Assembly: GCA_028708605.1 (NCBI GenBank)
Contig: JAQVYS010000007.1
Span: 1-54,212 of the forward strand
Length of the DNA stretch: 54,212 nucleotides
Direction: 5' to 3'
From: Bacillota bacterium
Lineage (GTDB): Bacteria > Bacillota > DTU065
Part shown: positions 43,775 to 51,692 of the stretch, in pieces
Layout of the letters: each line of letters begins with the position of its first letter
How positions within the stretch are numbered: the first letter of the stretch is position 1
Made by a program: the position numbers and the translations under genes
Notes under the pieces: model-generated
Seen by the model: only the letters and a program-made list of their open reading frames with translations
Told to the model about the DNA's origin: nothing
The model's database searches: none

Positions 43775-46333
43775 TTAGTCTTCTGGAATCACAAACAAGC
43801 TTCTAAGATAAATGCCTGCCTGAGTGGGTTTAAACCGGACTTTTTTTATTGGCTCCTGAGGGAGGGGTATGATCTGCACTAGGCTATCTGAAGATGCTAC
43901 CCCAATAAAGTTTTCGCCATCAAGTGAATAGGAGAGCTCCCAAGTTGTGCTTAAAGTTGGGTCTTGTAGGAGTCCAGCTAGCTTAAGAATGGCTGGCGTC
44001 TCTAAGGTAATTGTAATCTCATCTTCGATGATAAAAAACGGTTCTACAGCTATCTTGTTAAAAACATCCATTAAAGTAGCATTATAGTTAAAGTCTACAT
44101 CCTTTTTTGGCAATGTTGGCTCAAACTGCCGAATCATAACCCAGTACTCTTTTTCGCTAAGACTAGTAACCTTTAGGTAGCGTGCTTCTTTGGGATTTGG
44201 GAAATTGAGTACCGAGTTTGGTGTGTCTTCTACGATAGCGACCTCTTCCCAAGTTTCACTGTCTTTGGAGATCTCGACCTTGCACTTGTAGAAGTAATCA
44301 AGGTTACCGTTACCCATTAGAAGCGAGATGCTGCTAAAGGTTTCGATTCTACCTAGGTCAACCATGAAGTAGTCGTCAAGGCGCTGACTTCTTGAACTCC
44401 AAAAAAGGGTTTTGGAGTCTCCGTCTACTGCATTAGAAGGCACATAGTTTTGCCAGATGGGCATGTTTGTTGTAGCAACATGAGTCTCGTTACTAAAGTT
44501 TGCGGTAAATAGTCTTGCAAGATTGTCTATAATAGGTAAAGCTACAGTGGAACTACCAATTTGGGCGGTGGAAAGAGCGTCAAAGCGATTTAAGGTCATG
44601 CCTTTTAAATAAGACTCTAGCGCTAGACTATATTGCTCTAGTTTGGTAGTAGAATTAGTATCGCTTGAAAGAGGGCCAGCTTCTATTACTTGTCGTAGCA
44701 TATCGGTATAGTAACTGCCAATCTTACCCCAGTTTTCAAGTCGTTTTAGATACTGAGTAGCTTCTTTGGCGGCAACTGGGAAAAACTCTTCAAAATCTCT
44801 TTTGATGTTTTCTAATGCGCGAAACTCTTCTTTTAGCGCTCCTAAGTTTATAAGCAGATTTTCTTTAGCTTTTTCAACATAGGCTAGATCATACGTCTCG
44901 AGTTTAAGAGCGTCAGTGTAAGTTTTGTAAGAACTAAAAAAGCTTTCTGCCAGCCTGATCAAGGTAGGATACTCTGTAGTTGGTCCGTCCTTAAAAAAGG
45001 TCAGGTTTTGCTCAGCAAATCTTCGATAGATTTCTTGGTGGCTTCCACCTAATATGGCTACAGCCTTCTCCCACGATTGAGTAGGAGAATACTCTTTAGA
45101 GTTCCATGTATAGTCTGCACAGGTAAGAAGCGGAAGTTTAGAGAGTTCTGCTTCATTCATGGGATTAAAGGTAAAACCTAGGGTTCTAGACAATGTTGGA
45201 CCTCTTCCAGCAAGAGGCGCCATTAAAAGTTTAGTTCGGTTATAGTCATTTACAGGGTAATTGTCCCAATAGACGATTTCATGTTGCCAGATCTCGGAGA
45301 TCGTGCTTGCCTCTTTTTTAGTCAGTGTCTCAGCTACTATTCCATATCCTGTGGAGTAAACAATAATGTCTTGGGATAACTCCTGGGCATAGGTTCTGCG
45401 ATAAGGTGAAGTTCCTTCTTGATAATACTCAGTAGGTACAACTATAAGGCGATGCTCTGGGATCTTTGTTTTTAGGTATTCTTGATACCTATTGCACAGA
45501 TCAACTTGAGCTAGGGCGTAGTTGTTGCCATATTTAGCTCTGTCTCTTGCTGAGCGAAGATGCGGATCAATATCATCCAAGAGAAGGGCAAAGTGGGTTA
45601 CACCGATTTCAATCATTGCGTCTGTTTTTCTAATTAACCGATTCCAATCGGCTTCAGAAGAAAATTCAATAGAGACTCCGGGGGAAATAGCAAACACAAA
45701 GTCAACATAGTTGTCTTTGGCCACATCTACGAGCTCTTTTAGCTCAGCTAACTTGCTTTCGGGATAAGGATCACGCCACTTTTCACGGTGGTAAGGATCG
45801 TCTTTTGGGGCGTAGACAAAGGTGTTCATTTTATTAGAGCCAAGGAAATGTATAATATCAGTTCTTGAGCTGTGACTCCATGGAGTATCATAAAAGCCCT
45901 CGATAACGCCTCTAATAGGGTAATCAGGTCCATCGATTATCTGTATTTCTGGAATACAGGACGTATCTTCTATAAGTTGATTAAAGGTGTTTATTGCATA
46001 GTAAAGAGCTCTCTCGGATGCACCAATAATTCTGCCACCTTGTTGATTAATCTCAATCAAGTAAGCCTCTTTGCCAAGAGAACTCAACTCAGGGGCATCT
46101 GAAATGGTGATATTAATATATTTTGTAGCTGTAGTATTATAATTAAAAGAACAGGCAAGTTTAGCTTTTTGTGTATCATCAATCTTCCAGATTAATTGGA
46201 AGCTTTCTAACGGAAACTCATCAGTTCCCAAACTTATGCTTTGAGGCATAGGAAAGATATCATTAGGTTTACCTAAGGTGATAAAAGAAAGGCTAAAAAC
46301 GACAATGAAGAAGAGTAACCACTTGTTTTTCAT
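43775..46333 (-). CDS. Secreted GH84 family beta-N-acetylglucosaminidase with discoidin-like domain
   Basis: The 852-residue exported enzyme has a signal peptide (~1-21), a GH20b-like N-terminal domain (~25-135), the GH84 catalytic barrel (~136-430; RGVIEGFYDTPWS, with the tandem catalytic Asp253-Asp254 in FALLLDDIDPH), a helical domain (~440-600) and an F5/8-type (CBM32-like) module (~640-750; SNAVDGDSKTLFWSS). Such enzymes remove N-acetylglucosamine from glycans by substrate-assisted catalysis (NagJ, BtGH84 and O-GlcNAcase relatives). On the minus strand the ATG at 46333 follows GGAGG by 8 bases and is preferred over 46357. It is the only clear minus-strand gene and has no sugar transporter beside it. 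The substrate might be peptidoglycan, an environmental glycan or a glycoprotein. Confidence 0.9.
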   Translation of the reverse strand: MKNKWLLFFIVVFSLSFITLGKPNDIFPMPQSISLGTDEFPLESFQLIWKIDDTQKAKLACSFNYNTTATKYINITISDAPELSSLGKEAYLIEINQQGGRIIGASERALYYAINTFNQLIEDTSCIPEIQIIDGPDYPIRGVIEGFYDTPWSHSSRTDIIHFLGSNKMNTFVYAPKDDPYHREKWRDPYPESKLAELKELVDVAKDNYVDFVFAISPGVSIEFSSEADWNRLIRKTDAMIEIGVTHFALLLDDIDPHLRSARDRAKYGNNYALAQVDLCNRYQEYLKTKIPEHRLIVVPTEYYQEGTSPYRRTYAQELSQDIIVYSTGYGIVAETLTKKEASTISEIWQHEIVYWDNYPVNDYNRTKLLMAPLAGRGPTLSRTLGFTFNPMNEAELSKLPLLTCADYTWNSKEYSPTQSWEKAVAILGGSHQEIYRRFAEQNLTFFKDGPTTEYPTLIRLAESFFSSYKTYTDALKLETYDLAYVEKAKENLLINLGALKEEFRALENIKRDFEEFFPVAAKEATQYLKRLENWGKIGSYYTDMLRQVIEAGPLSSDTNSTTKLEQYSLALESYLKGMTLNRFDALSTAQIGSSTVALPIIDNLARLFTANFSNETHVATTNMPIWQNYVPSNAVDGDSKTLFWSSRSQRLDDYFMVDLGRIETFSSISLLMGNGNLDYFYKCKVEISKDSETWEEVAIVEDTPNSVLNFPNPKEARYLKVTSLSEKEYWVMIRQFEPTLPKKDVDFNYNATLMDVFNKIAVEPFFIIEDEITITLETPAILKLAGLLQDPTLSTTWELSYSLDGENFIGVASSDSLVQIIPLPQEPIKKVRFKPTQAGIYLRSLFVIPED

Positions 46334-46372
46334 AATAATCGCCTCCAAGAGATTCATTTAAGTCAGATTTCC

Positions 46373-46401
46373 AGTAAAACATGGATATTCCTTTGTGACA
46401 A
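46373..46401 (-). promoter_or_regulatory. Possible promoter of the GH84 gene
   Basis: On the minus strand TTGTCA (complement of 46396-46401) and TTTACT (complement of 46373-46378) are 17 bases apart, 40 bases upstream of the GH84 start. The -10 match is only 4 of 6. Confidence 0.35.
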
Positions 46402-46563
46402 GGTTTAGCTTTTTGTGGTTAGAACTCAAATTTTAGTTGGGGAATTTGCTATAGATCAGTAAAAAGGCCTGTTTGCAATATAAGGCTGAAGATAAAATGC
46501 TAAGTTGGGGAGAAGCTAGATTCTAAGTATTTGCACAATCAATTTTAGTTAATTAGGACAAGC

Positions 46564-46592
46564 TTGACTGTATTGGATAACTTTGTTAATAT
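46564..46592 (+). promoter_or_regulatory. Promoter of the purine permease gene
   Basis: TTGACT (46564-46569) and TAATAT (46587-46592) are separated by 17 bases; an overlapping TATAAT (46590-46595) is also present with a 20-base spacing. Transcription would start near 46600, giving a leader of about 105 bases. Confidence 0.6.
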
Positions 46593-46600
46593 AATTACGT

Positions 46601-46678
46601 GATCTTCTCGTGGCAGAAGAAGATCCCTCAGCCTTGTAGTCGTAGGGGTAGACGATTTACAAGGTAATGTGTGTAAAT
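46601..46678 (+). ncRNA. Structured leader before the purine permease, riboswitch-like
   Basis: The leader can form hairpin 1 (46601-46608 with 46618-46625) and hairpin 2 (CCTTGTA at 46632-46638 with TACAAGG at 46658-46664, extended by TCGT/ACGA). A third hairpin (ATTTACA at 46655-46661 with TGTAAAT at 46672-46678) uses part of the same bases as hairpin 2, so the two are mutually exclusive. The third lies just before the ribosome site GAGGAGG (46685-46691). This is the layout of a regulatory switch. It does not match the purine riboswitch consensus that I know, and no ligand can be named. Confidence 0.45.
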
Positions 46679-46703
46679 ATAAATGAGGAGGATTTGACCT
46701 GAA

Positions 46704-48062
46704 ATGGCAAATTCAAAAACATCTAAGCAAGTAGGTTATGATAATGCAAGCTTTTTGGAAAGAACATTTAAGTTAAAAGAGCACGGAACTGACTCAAAGA
46801 CTGAAATTCTTGCAGGGCTCACAACATTTATGACAATGGCTTACATCATTGTTGTAAACCCTGGCATGTTAGCTGAAACTGGTGCAGTTAGTTTTGAAGC
46901 TGCATTGATTGCAACTGTTATATCTGCGGCTTTTGCGACACTACTTATGGCTGCATTTGCAAACTATCCGTTTGCTCTAGCTCCTGGTATGGGGTTAAAT
47001 GCTTACTTTGTTTACACAGTTATCTTGGGTATGGGATATACTTATTCACAAGCGTTAACAGCAGTTCTTATCTCTGGTGTAATATTTGTGCTGTTAACAT
47101 TGAGTGGTTTAAGACAAGCTATTGTTCGAGCGATTCCGGCAAACCTTAAGTCTGGTATTGGCGCCGGTATCGGTTTGTTTATAGCGTTTTTAGGTTTAAA
47201 GAATGCTGGGATTATGGTGTCCGATCCTGCAACTTTTCTTGGCTTAGGCGATGTGACATCTGCGCCAGTCCTTCTTGCAGTTCTCGGCTTGATCATTACA
47301 GCCGTTTTAATGTATAAGAACGTCAAAGGTAGTATTCTCATAGGAATGGCAGTTACAACCGTTCTAGCTTGGATTACTAAGGTAGCTCCTGCACCACAAG
47401 GCTTTTTCGCATTACCACAATTTGGTACTTGGGCAAAAGAAGCATTTTTTAAGTTAGATGGTTTTAGCACCTTAAGTTTTATAGGTCTAATTGAAGTAGT
47501 ATTCGCATTCTTCTTTGTAGATATGTTTGATACTATTGGGACCTTAGTGGGTGTTGCCAAAAGAAGCAACATGCTAGATAAAGACGGTAGCCTACCAAAG
47601 ATTGACAAAGCGATGATGGCAGACGCTGTCGGTACTTGTTTTGGTGCTTTGTCTGGTACCCCAACAGTAACAACTTATGTAGAAAGTGCATCAGGTGTTG
47701 CAGCTGGAGGTAGAACTGGACTTACAGCGCTTACTGTTGCTATCTGTTTCCTAGTCTTTGGTTTGTTCTTCGCCCCAGTGGTTAGTGCAGTTCCTGGATT
47801 TGCTACAGCACCAGCACTAATTATCGTCGGTGTTTTGATGATGCAAAGCATCAAGGATGTAAACTGGGATGACTTCTCTGAAGCATTACCTACCTTTGCT
47901 GCTATTTCTATTATGCCATTTACATTTAGTATTTCAAATGGTATTGCATTTTCTTTCATTCTGTATTCTGTTATTAAGTTGTTATCAGGAAAAGGAAAAG
48001 AAGTTCATTGGTTGCTTTACGTATTATCATTAGCATTTGTATTAAAGTTTGTGTTTCTATAA
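46704..48062 (+). CDS. NCS2-family purine permease (AzgA/PbuG type)
   Basis: The 452-residue inner-membrane protein has the AzgA-type opening (KTEILAGLTTFMTMAYIIVVNPGML), about 12-14 helices and the signature stretches APGMGLNAYFVYTV and VDMFDTIGTLVGV with GTPTVTTYVESASGVAAGGRTGL. Family members import hypoxanthine, guanine or adenine with protons or other cations. It is a single-gene unit with its own promoter, structured leader and terminator. Exact purine preference is not readable. Confidence 0.92.
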   Translation: MANSKTSKQVGYDNASFLERTFKLKEHGTDSKTEILAGLTTFMTMAYIIVVNPGMLAETGAVSFEAALIATVISAAFATLLMAAFANYPFALAPGMGLNAYFVYTVILGMGYTYSQALTAVLISGVIFVLLTLSGLRQAIVRAIPANLKSGIGAGIGLFIAFLGLKNAGIMVSDPATFLGLGDVTSAPVLLAVLGLIITAVLMYKNVKGSILIGMAVTTVLAWITKVAPAPQGFFALPQFGTWAKEAFFKLDGFSTLSFIGLIEVVFAFFFVDMFDTIGTLVGVAKRSNMLDKDGSLPKIDKAMMADAVGTCFGALSGTPTVTTYVESASGVAAGGRTGLTALTVAICFLVFGLFFAPVVSAVPGFATAPALIIVGVLMMQSIKDVNWDDFSEALPTFAAISIMPFTFSISNGIAFSFILYSVIKLLSGKGKEVHWLLYVLSLAFVLKFVFL

Positions 48063-48096
48063 AAGAAGCGGCCCCTTCACGGGGCCACTTCTTTTT
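48061..48096 (+). terminator. Intrinsic terminator after the purine permease
   Basis: GGCCCC/GGGGCC core (48070-48075 and 48081-48086) extended through one mismatch by AAAGAAG/CTTCTTT, followed by five Ts. The 5' arm begins at the stop codon. Confidence 0.9.
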
Positions 48097-48205
48097 ATAA
48101 GCAGGAATAAAGGCCTTAAAAATGTAATTTATATATATTAGTTATTATGACAAGAAGGTTTACAGCTGCAAATCAAATTGGAATTTCACAGGAGGCTTGA
48201 GGCTT

Positions 48206-49435
48206 TTGTTCGTGCGTAATTGTTTAAGAGCAGTATTATGTGTTTTTATAGTCTCTTTTAGCGCTTCTGCAATATCGCAACATTGGTTAGATGAGCTCGG
48301 AGATTATGAGCAGGTTACAGAAGAAAATATCAGTTTGAATTTCCATAAAGACAGCGAAGAAGTGTATGAAAAGATTGCTATAGAATTAGATAAAGAGTTA
48401 TATCTAAGTAATATTGGGAGCCGAAGTTTTAAAAACCGTTATAATACTCAAACCTTAGTAGAATTGATATTGGAACTACTAAACAGAATAGCAACAAAGC
48501 TACCTTTATCGATACCAGAGACAGGCATTTATCTTTATCCCAATTCGAGTGAACTCTTTAGAGTGACCTCCTATAATGATAGCTTTTATGTTGTCATGGG
48601 GAATGAAGTGCATTTAACAGGGGATAGTCTTTACAAGATAACAGAATATGTTCTTGCATGCAACTATCCTAATATGGACAGAAAACTTTTGGAGGCACTA
48701 GCTAAATACTTTACCCCTTGTTATGATGGGGTTCACCAGAAAGCCCAATACTGGCTAAACTTTCAAGAGCTACCACCACTTCGGACCTTTAGTGTCAAAT
48801 CGTTTGCTGCTATGACTGAAAAAGATTGGGACGCTTATGTTTCTTTTTTAGGTTTTGTTTTAGAAGAGAAGGTTAAACCAGGATTTTTATGGAATAACGT
48901 AACAGATTTAGACAGGATCGCATCTCTTCTCAAGATGAATCTTGCTACTTTGGAAAGTGAGTGGTTTAATCACATTAAAAACACGTTCTACCTCAAGATG
49001 GCACGTAGAGAAGAAGTCAAAGCAGGAGAAGAAATAGTTGGTGTTGTTTTATTGGAAAACGATCATCAAGCGATTTTAAATCCTCAGCTTAGAGTATACT
49101 CATCTATACCAGGAAGACCAGGTTTTAATTTAGTCGCATCCCAGAACTACTATCAGATAAATACAGATGAAAGCTATGTAATTCGCTTTAGTGTAAAGAC
49201 CCCAAAGACTGCGGAGCAATTATCTGATGAAGCGTGGTTAAACAGATCATGGAATCTTTTTTACCAACAATCTGAAGAAGGTATGAATCTGCAAAAGCCT
49301 TCAAACGAACTTTTAAAAGAGAAAGTAGAGAGTTATCCTGAGCAAATGTTGTTAAGTGCAGTTCTTACCTATAGTGACTCCTATGGGAAGAATCACAGTG
49401 CCTTAATGAGCTATCCAGTTAAAATTATAGAATAA
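48206..49435 (+). CDS. Exported protein of unknown function, peptidase-MA-like outline
   Basis: The 409-residue protein has a signal peptide (to about residue 22, SASA) and no recognisable named domain. A middle stretch (GNEVHLTGDSLYKITEYVLA ... RKLLEALAKYF) has the layout of gluzincin (peptidase MA) domains, where a HExxH helix is followed by 'WL-EGLA-YF'; here the HExxH position reads ITEYVL, so zinc-binding residues are absent and the protein would be inactive as a peptidase. The C-terminal part is beta-rich (Ig-like). The TTG at 48206 gives 10-base spacing from GGAGG; the TTG at 48197 is only one base away and is less likely. It stands alone between two hairpins. Confidence 0.55.
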   Translation: MFVRNCLRAVLCVFIVSFSASAISQHWLDELGDYEQVTEENISLNFHKDSEEVYEKIAIELDKELYLSNIGSRSFKNRYNTQTLVELILELLNRIATKLPLSIPETGIYLYPNSSELFRVTSYNDSFYVVMGNEVHLTGDSLYKITEYVLACNYPNMDRKLLEALAKYFTPCYDGVHQKAQYWLNFQELPPLRTFSVKSFAAMTEKDWDAYVSFLGFVLEEKVKPGFLWNNVTDLDRIASLLKMNLATLESEWFNHIKNTFYLKMARREEVKAGEEIVGVVLLENDHQAILNPQLRVYSSIPGRPGFNLVASQNYYQINTDESYVIRFSVKTPKTAEQLSDEAWLNRSWNLFYQQSEEGMNLQKPSNELLKEKVESYPEQMLLSAVLTYSDSYGKNHSALMSYPVKIIE

Positions 49436-49436
49436 G

Positions 49437-49464
49437 AACTGTCCCCAAATAATTGGGGACAGTT
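49437..49464 (+). repeat. REP-like palindrome / putative terminator
   Basis: A 12-bp perfect stem, AACTGTCCCCAA (49437-49448) and TTGGGGACAGTT (49453-49464), with ATAA loop, begins one base after the stop of the preceding gene. Only TTT follows. The ACTGTCCCC/GGGGACAGT core resembles palindromes that recur in many bacterial genomes next to REP-associated transposases; only one copy is present here. Confidence 0.45.
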
Positions 49465-49522
49465 TCAACCCTTTGCAGTTTAATGCTTTACCTTATTAAA
49501 ATATAAATGGGGGTGTTATTAA

Positions 49523-49828
49523 ATGGGTGCTTTAGAAAAAATTAAAGATGAACAGATAGAACTTCTTGTATCGGCAATCCTAACACTCAATGACAGAGAG
49601 GACTGTTATAAGTTTTTTGAGGATATTTGCACAATTGCTGAAATCAAAGCGATGGCGCAGAGAATAGCTGTAGCTAAAATGCTACAAAAAGGCGAAACCT
49701 ATACCGAAATAAGTGAAATAACTGGAGCTTCGACAGCCACTATCAGCAGAGTAAAACGTTCTTTAAACTATGGCGCAGACGGCTATAACATCGTACTTGG
49801 CAGACTAAAAGATGAAGGTGTGATTTAA
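49523..49828 (+). CDS. yerC: YerC/YecD-family TrpR-like regulator
   Basis: The 101-residue protein has the TrpR/YerC fold with a helix-turn-helix (~58-82; GETYTEISEITGASTATISRVKR). YerC-family proteins are common in Bacillota. Start ATG behind ATGGGGGTG. Its TAA overlaps the hisZ ATG, so it is translated with hisZ and may regulate histidine genes; the ligand is unknown. Confidence 0.85.
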   Translation: MGALEKIKDEQIELLVSAILTLNDREDCYKFFEDICTIAEIKAMAQRIAVAKMLQKGETYTEISEITGASTATISRVKRSLNYGADGYNIVLGRLKDEGVI

Positions 49829-50943
49829 TGCTCTTTGAAATTCCAACTGGAACAAAGGACTTCCTACCATTTGAAGCAAGATGGAAAAAGGAAATTGAAG
49901 ACAACTTACATCAAATTTTGAGCTCATGGGGTTATCAGCAGGTTATCACTCCGACCTATGAGTATCTAAACACCCTAGCCCAAGGCGAGCAAAGCCGTGC
50001 AGACTATTTTAGTTTTTTTAGCGAAGATGGAGATACTTTTGCTCTTAGAAATGATTTTACTACGCCTATTGCTCGTTTGTCTAAAATAGCTCTATCTCAA
50101 GAGCCTAGGCCGCTACGATTATACTATATGGGTAATCTATTTCGCCTAAAACGCAAAGAACGCAAGCGTGAGTTTTGGCAGGCAGGTGCTGAACTAATTG
50201 GGGACGGCTCAAAAGTAGCTGACGCTGAAGTGTTAGCTTTAGCAATGGATACTCTTGAAAAGATTGGGATAAAAAATTGGAGCTTAGACATTAGCCATAG
50301 AGGGATAGTAAAAGGCATTTTAGAAGACTCGAAACTTAGTTCAGAAGCAAAAAAGAACGCGGAGTCGTTACTTATCAAAAAAGACTATGCTGATCTTAAA
50401 AAACTTGTAGAAGATGAGAATTCGGGATTCGATCTAACTCTTCTCCCTAAGCTTCGCGGTAGTGGAGATATCCTAGATGTAGCAGAGACAAAGCTTACAT
50501 CCCCTAAAGCAAAGCTTGCACTTATGGAAATCGCAAAGACTCTTGATGCTCTAAAACCTTACAATTATAAGCAAATCAACATCGATCTTGCAATGGTAAA
50601 GGATTTTAGCTATTATACAGGAATGTTCTTTGAAGCTTACGCACCTGGAGTTGCACGAGTGATCTGTACTGGTGGACGGTATGATAAGCTCCTAAGTAAT
50701 TTTGGCGCTACTGAGCCAGCAGTAGGTTTTGCGATAGGTATCGATGAGGTAATGGACAGTTTGGTATTTCAAAAAAAAGACACAGCAAGTATTTCTCTGC
50801 CTGATCTTGGCATACTATATAGCCAAGAAAACTACGAGGAAGCAGTTGCCGTAGCTTTAAAAAAACGCCAAGGTGGACTTAATGTATTTATTGCTCTAGA
50901 GAATGAGTCAGTCCCGCCTGCCAAAGAATACATTAAAATATAA
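49828..50943 (+). CDS. hisZ: ATP phosphoribosyltransferase regulatory subunit HisZ
   Basis: HisZ is a catalytically inactive histidyl-tRNA-synthetase homologue needed by short-form HisG for activity and feedback control. The 371-residue protein has class II synthetase-like motifs (IPTGTKDFLPFEA, FALRNDFTTPIAR, YMGNLFR) and IDLAMVKDFSYYTGMFFEAY, but lacks the anticodon-binding domain. The pairing with a 210-residue HisG supports HisZ over HisS. It starts on the yerC stop codon. Confidence 0.93.
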   Translation: MLFEIPTGTKDFLPFEARWKKEIEDNLHQILSSWGYQQVITPTYEYLNTLAQGEQSRADYFSFFSEDGDTFALRNDFTTPIARLSKIALSQEPRPLRLYYMGNLFRLKRKERKREFWQAGAELIGDGSKVADAEVLALAMDTLEKIGIKNWSLDISHRGIVKGILEDSKLSSEAKKNAESLLIKKDYADLKKLVEDENSGFDLTLLPKLRGSGDILDVAETKLTSPKAKLALMEIAKTLDALKPYNYKQINIDLAMVKDFSYYTGMFFEAYAPGVARVICTGGRYDKLLSNFGATEPAVGFAIGIDEVMDSLVFQKKDTASISLPDLGILYSQENYEEAVAVALKKRQGGLNVFIALENESVPPAKEYIKI

Positions 50944-50950
50944 CTATTAG

Positions 50951-50979
50951 AAGAAAGGTCTAACGACCTTTCTTTTTTC
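50951..50979 (+). terminator. Intrinsic terminator between hisZ and hisG
   Basis: AGAAAGGTC/GACCTTTCT (50952-50960 and 50965-50973) with TAAC loop and a T-run (50973-50978) lies 9 bases after hisZ. Its end abuts the hisG promoter. Confidence 0.85.
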
Positions 50980-51009
50980 TTGACATTTGAGCTAAGGCTG
51001 TGGTAATAT
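50980..51009 (+). promoter_or_regulatory. Promoter of the hisGDBA operon
   Basis: Consensus -35 TTGACA (50980-50985) and -10 TAATAT (51004-51009) with an 18-base spacer; TGG before the -10 gives an extended element. The hisG ATG is 50 bases beyond, behind AAAAGGAGAA. Confidence 0.8.
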
Positions 51010-51059
51010 TTTCGTAAGTTAACACTTTACCAAGGTAAAGAACAAAAGGAGAACTCGTT

Positions 51060-51692
51060 ATGCTTACAATTGCCCTCCCAAAAGGTAGACTGATGGATAG
51101 AGTTTTGCATCTATTAAAGAAAGCCGAAATAATTGAAACAACTGGATATGCTGAATCAAGAAAATTAATTATAGAAGATCCGAAAGCAAAGCTTCGCTAT
51201 ATTTTAGCTAAACCAACTGATGTACCTACTTATGTAGAACATGGAGTGGCAGATCTTGGTATTGTTGGGAAAGATGTCTTAAGAGAGAGTGAGCGTTTAG
51301 TCTATGAACTCTTAGATCTGGGAGTTGGCAAATGCCGTATGATAGTTGCTGTAAGCCAACAGTCTAACTTGATTCAAATCCAAGAGTTAGGCTTTAGCGC
51401 TAAAGTTGCTACTAAATATCCCAATATAACAACTGATTTTTTTAGAAGCCATGGGATTCAGTCGGAGATTATAGAGCTAAACGGTTCTATAGAGATTGCG
51501 CCAATTATAGGTTTAGCAGATGCAATTGTTGATATTACAGAAACTGGAACAACCCTCAAAGAAAATGGTTTGAGGATAATTGGCGATGTCTGTTCAATCT
51601 CTGCAAGACTAATAGCTAACCATGCTAGTTATAAACTTCATTACAAAGAGCTACAAGACATATTAGAGAAACTCGAGGAGGTTTGTGAATGA
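51060..51692 (+). CDS. hisG: ATP phosphoribosyltransferase catalytic subunit HisG (short form)
   Basis: HisG joins ATP and phosphoribosyl pyrophosphate in the first step of histidine synthesis. The 210-residue protein is the short form, lacking the C-terminal regulatory domain, and depends on HisZ. Motifs include LTIALPKGRLMDR, DVPTYVEHGVADLGIVGKDV and the phosphate-binding ADAIVDITETGTTL. It overlaps hisD by 4 bases. Confidence 0.96.
   Translation: MLTIALPKGRLMDRVLHLLKKAEIIETTGYAESRKLIIEDPKAKLRYILAKPTDVPTYVEHGVADLGIVGKDVLRESERLVYELLDLGVGKCRMIVAVSQQSNLIQIQELGFSAKVATKYPNITTDFFRSHGIQSEIIELNGSIEIAPIIGLADAIVDITETGTTLKENGLRIIGDVCSISARLIANHASYKLHYKELQDILEKLEEVCE

Larger units (their letters stand above)
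46334..46703. other. 370-base divergent intergenic region
   Basis: This gap separates the divergently transcribed GH84 and purine-permease genes. It holds a weak minus-strand promoter, a good plus-strand promoter and a structured leader, listed separately. The central part (about 46405-46560) is AT-rich with no coding frame or repeat that I can support. Confidence 0.7.

Noticed and set aside
46601-46703. Canonical purine riboswitch before the NCS2 permease
   Set aside because: The conserved aptamer elements (the TATAATC...TCTACC...GACTA core) were not found; only a partial TATAAT resemblance exists, which is better explained as the promoter.
47042-47608. A 188-codon open frame on the minus strand inside the purine permease gene, and similar long antisense frames (17265-17723, 30115-30537, 16289-16663)
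   Set aside because: They lie wholly inside strongly supported plus-strand genes, lack ribosome sites and have the low-complexity composition of antisense shadows.
49440-51060. T-box or histidine attenuator leader before the his genes
   Set aside because: No run of His codons, no T-box consensus and no specifier-loop structure could be found; only a terminator and a plain promoter are visible.
51060-51692. HisG as a truncated gene because it is only 210 residues
   Set aside because: This is the normal length of short-form HisG, and its obligatory partner HisZ is encoded just upstream.
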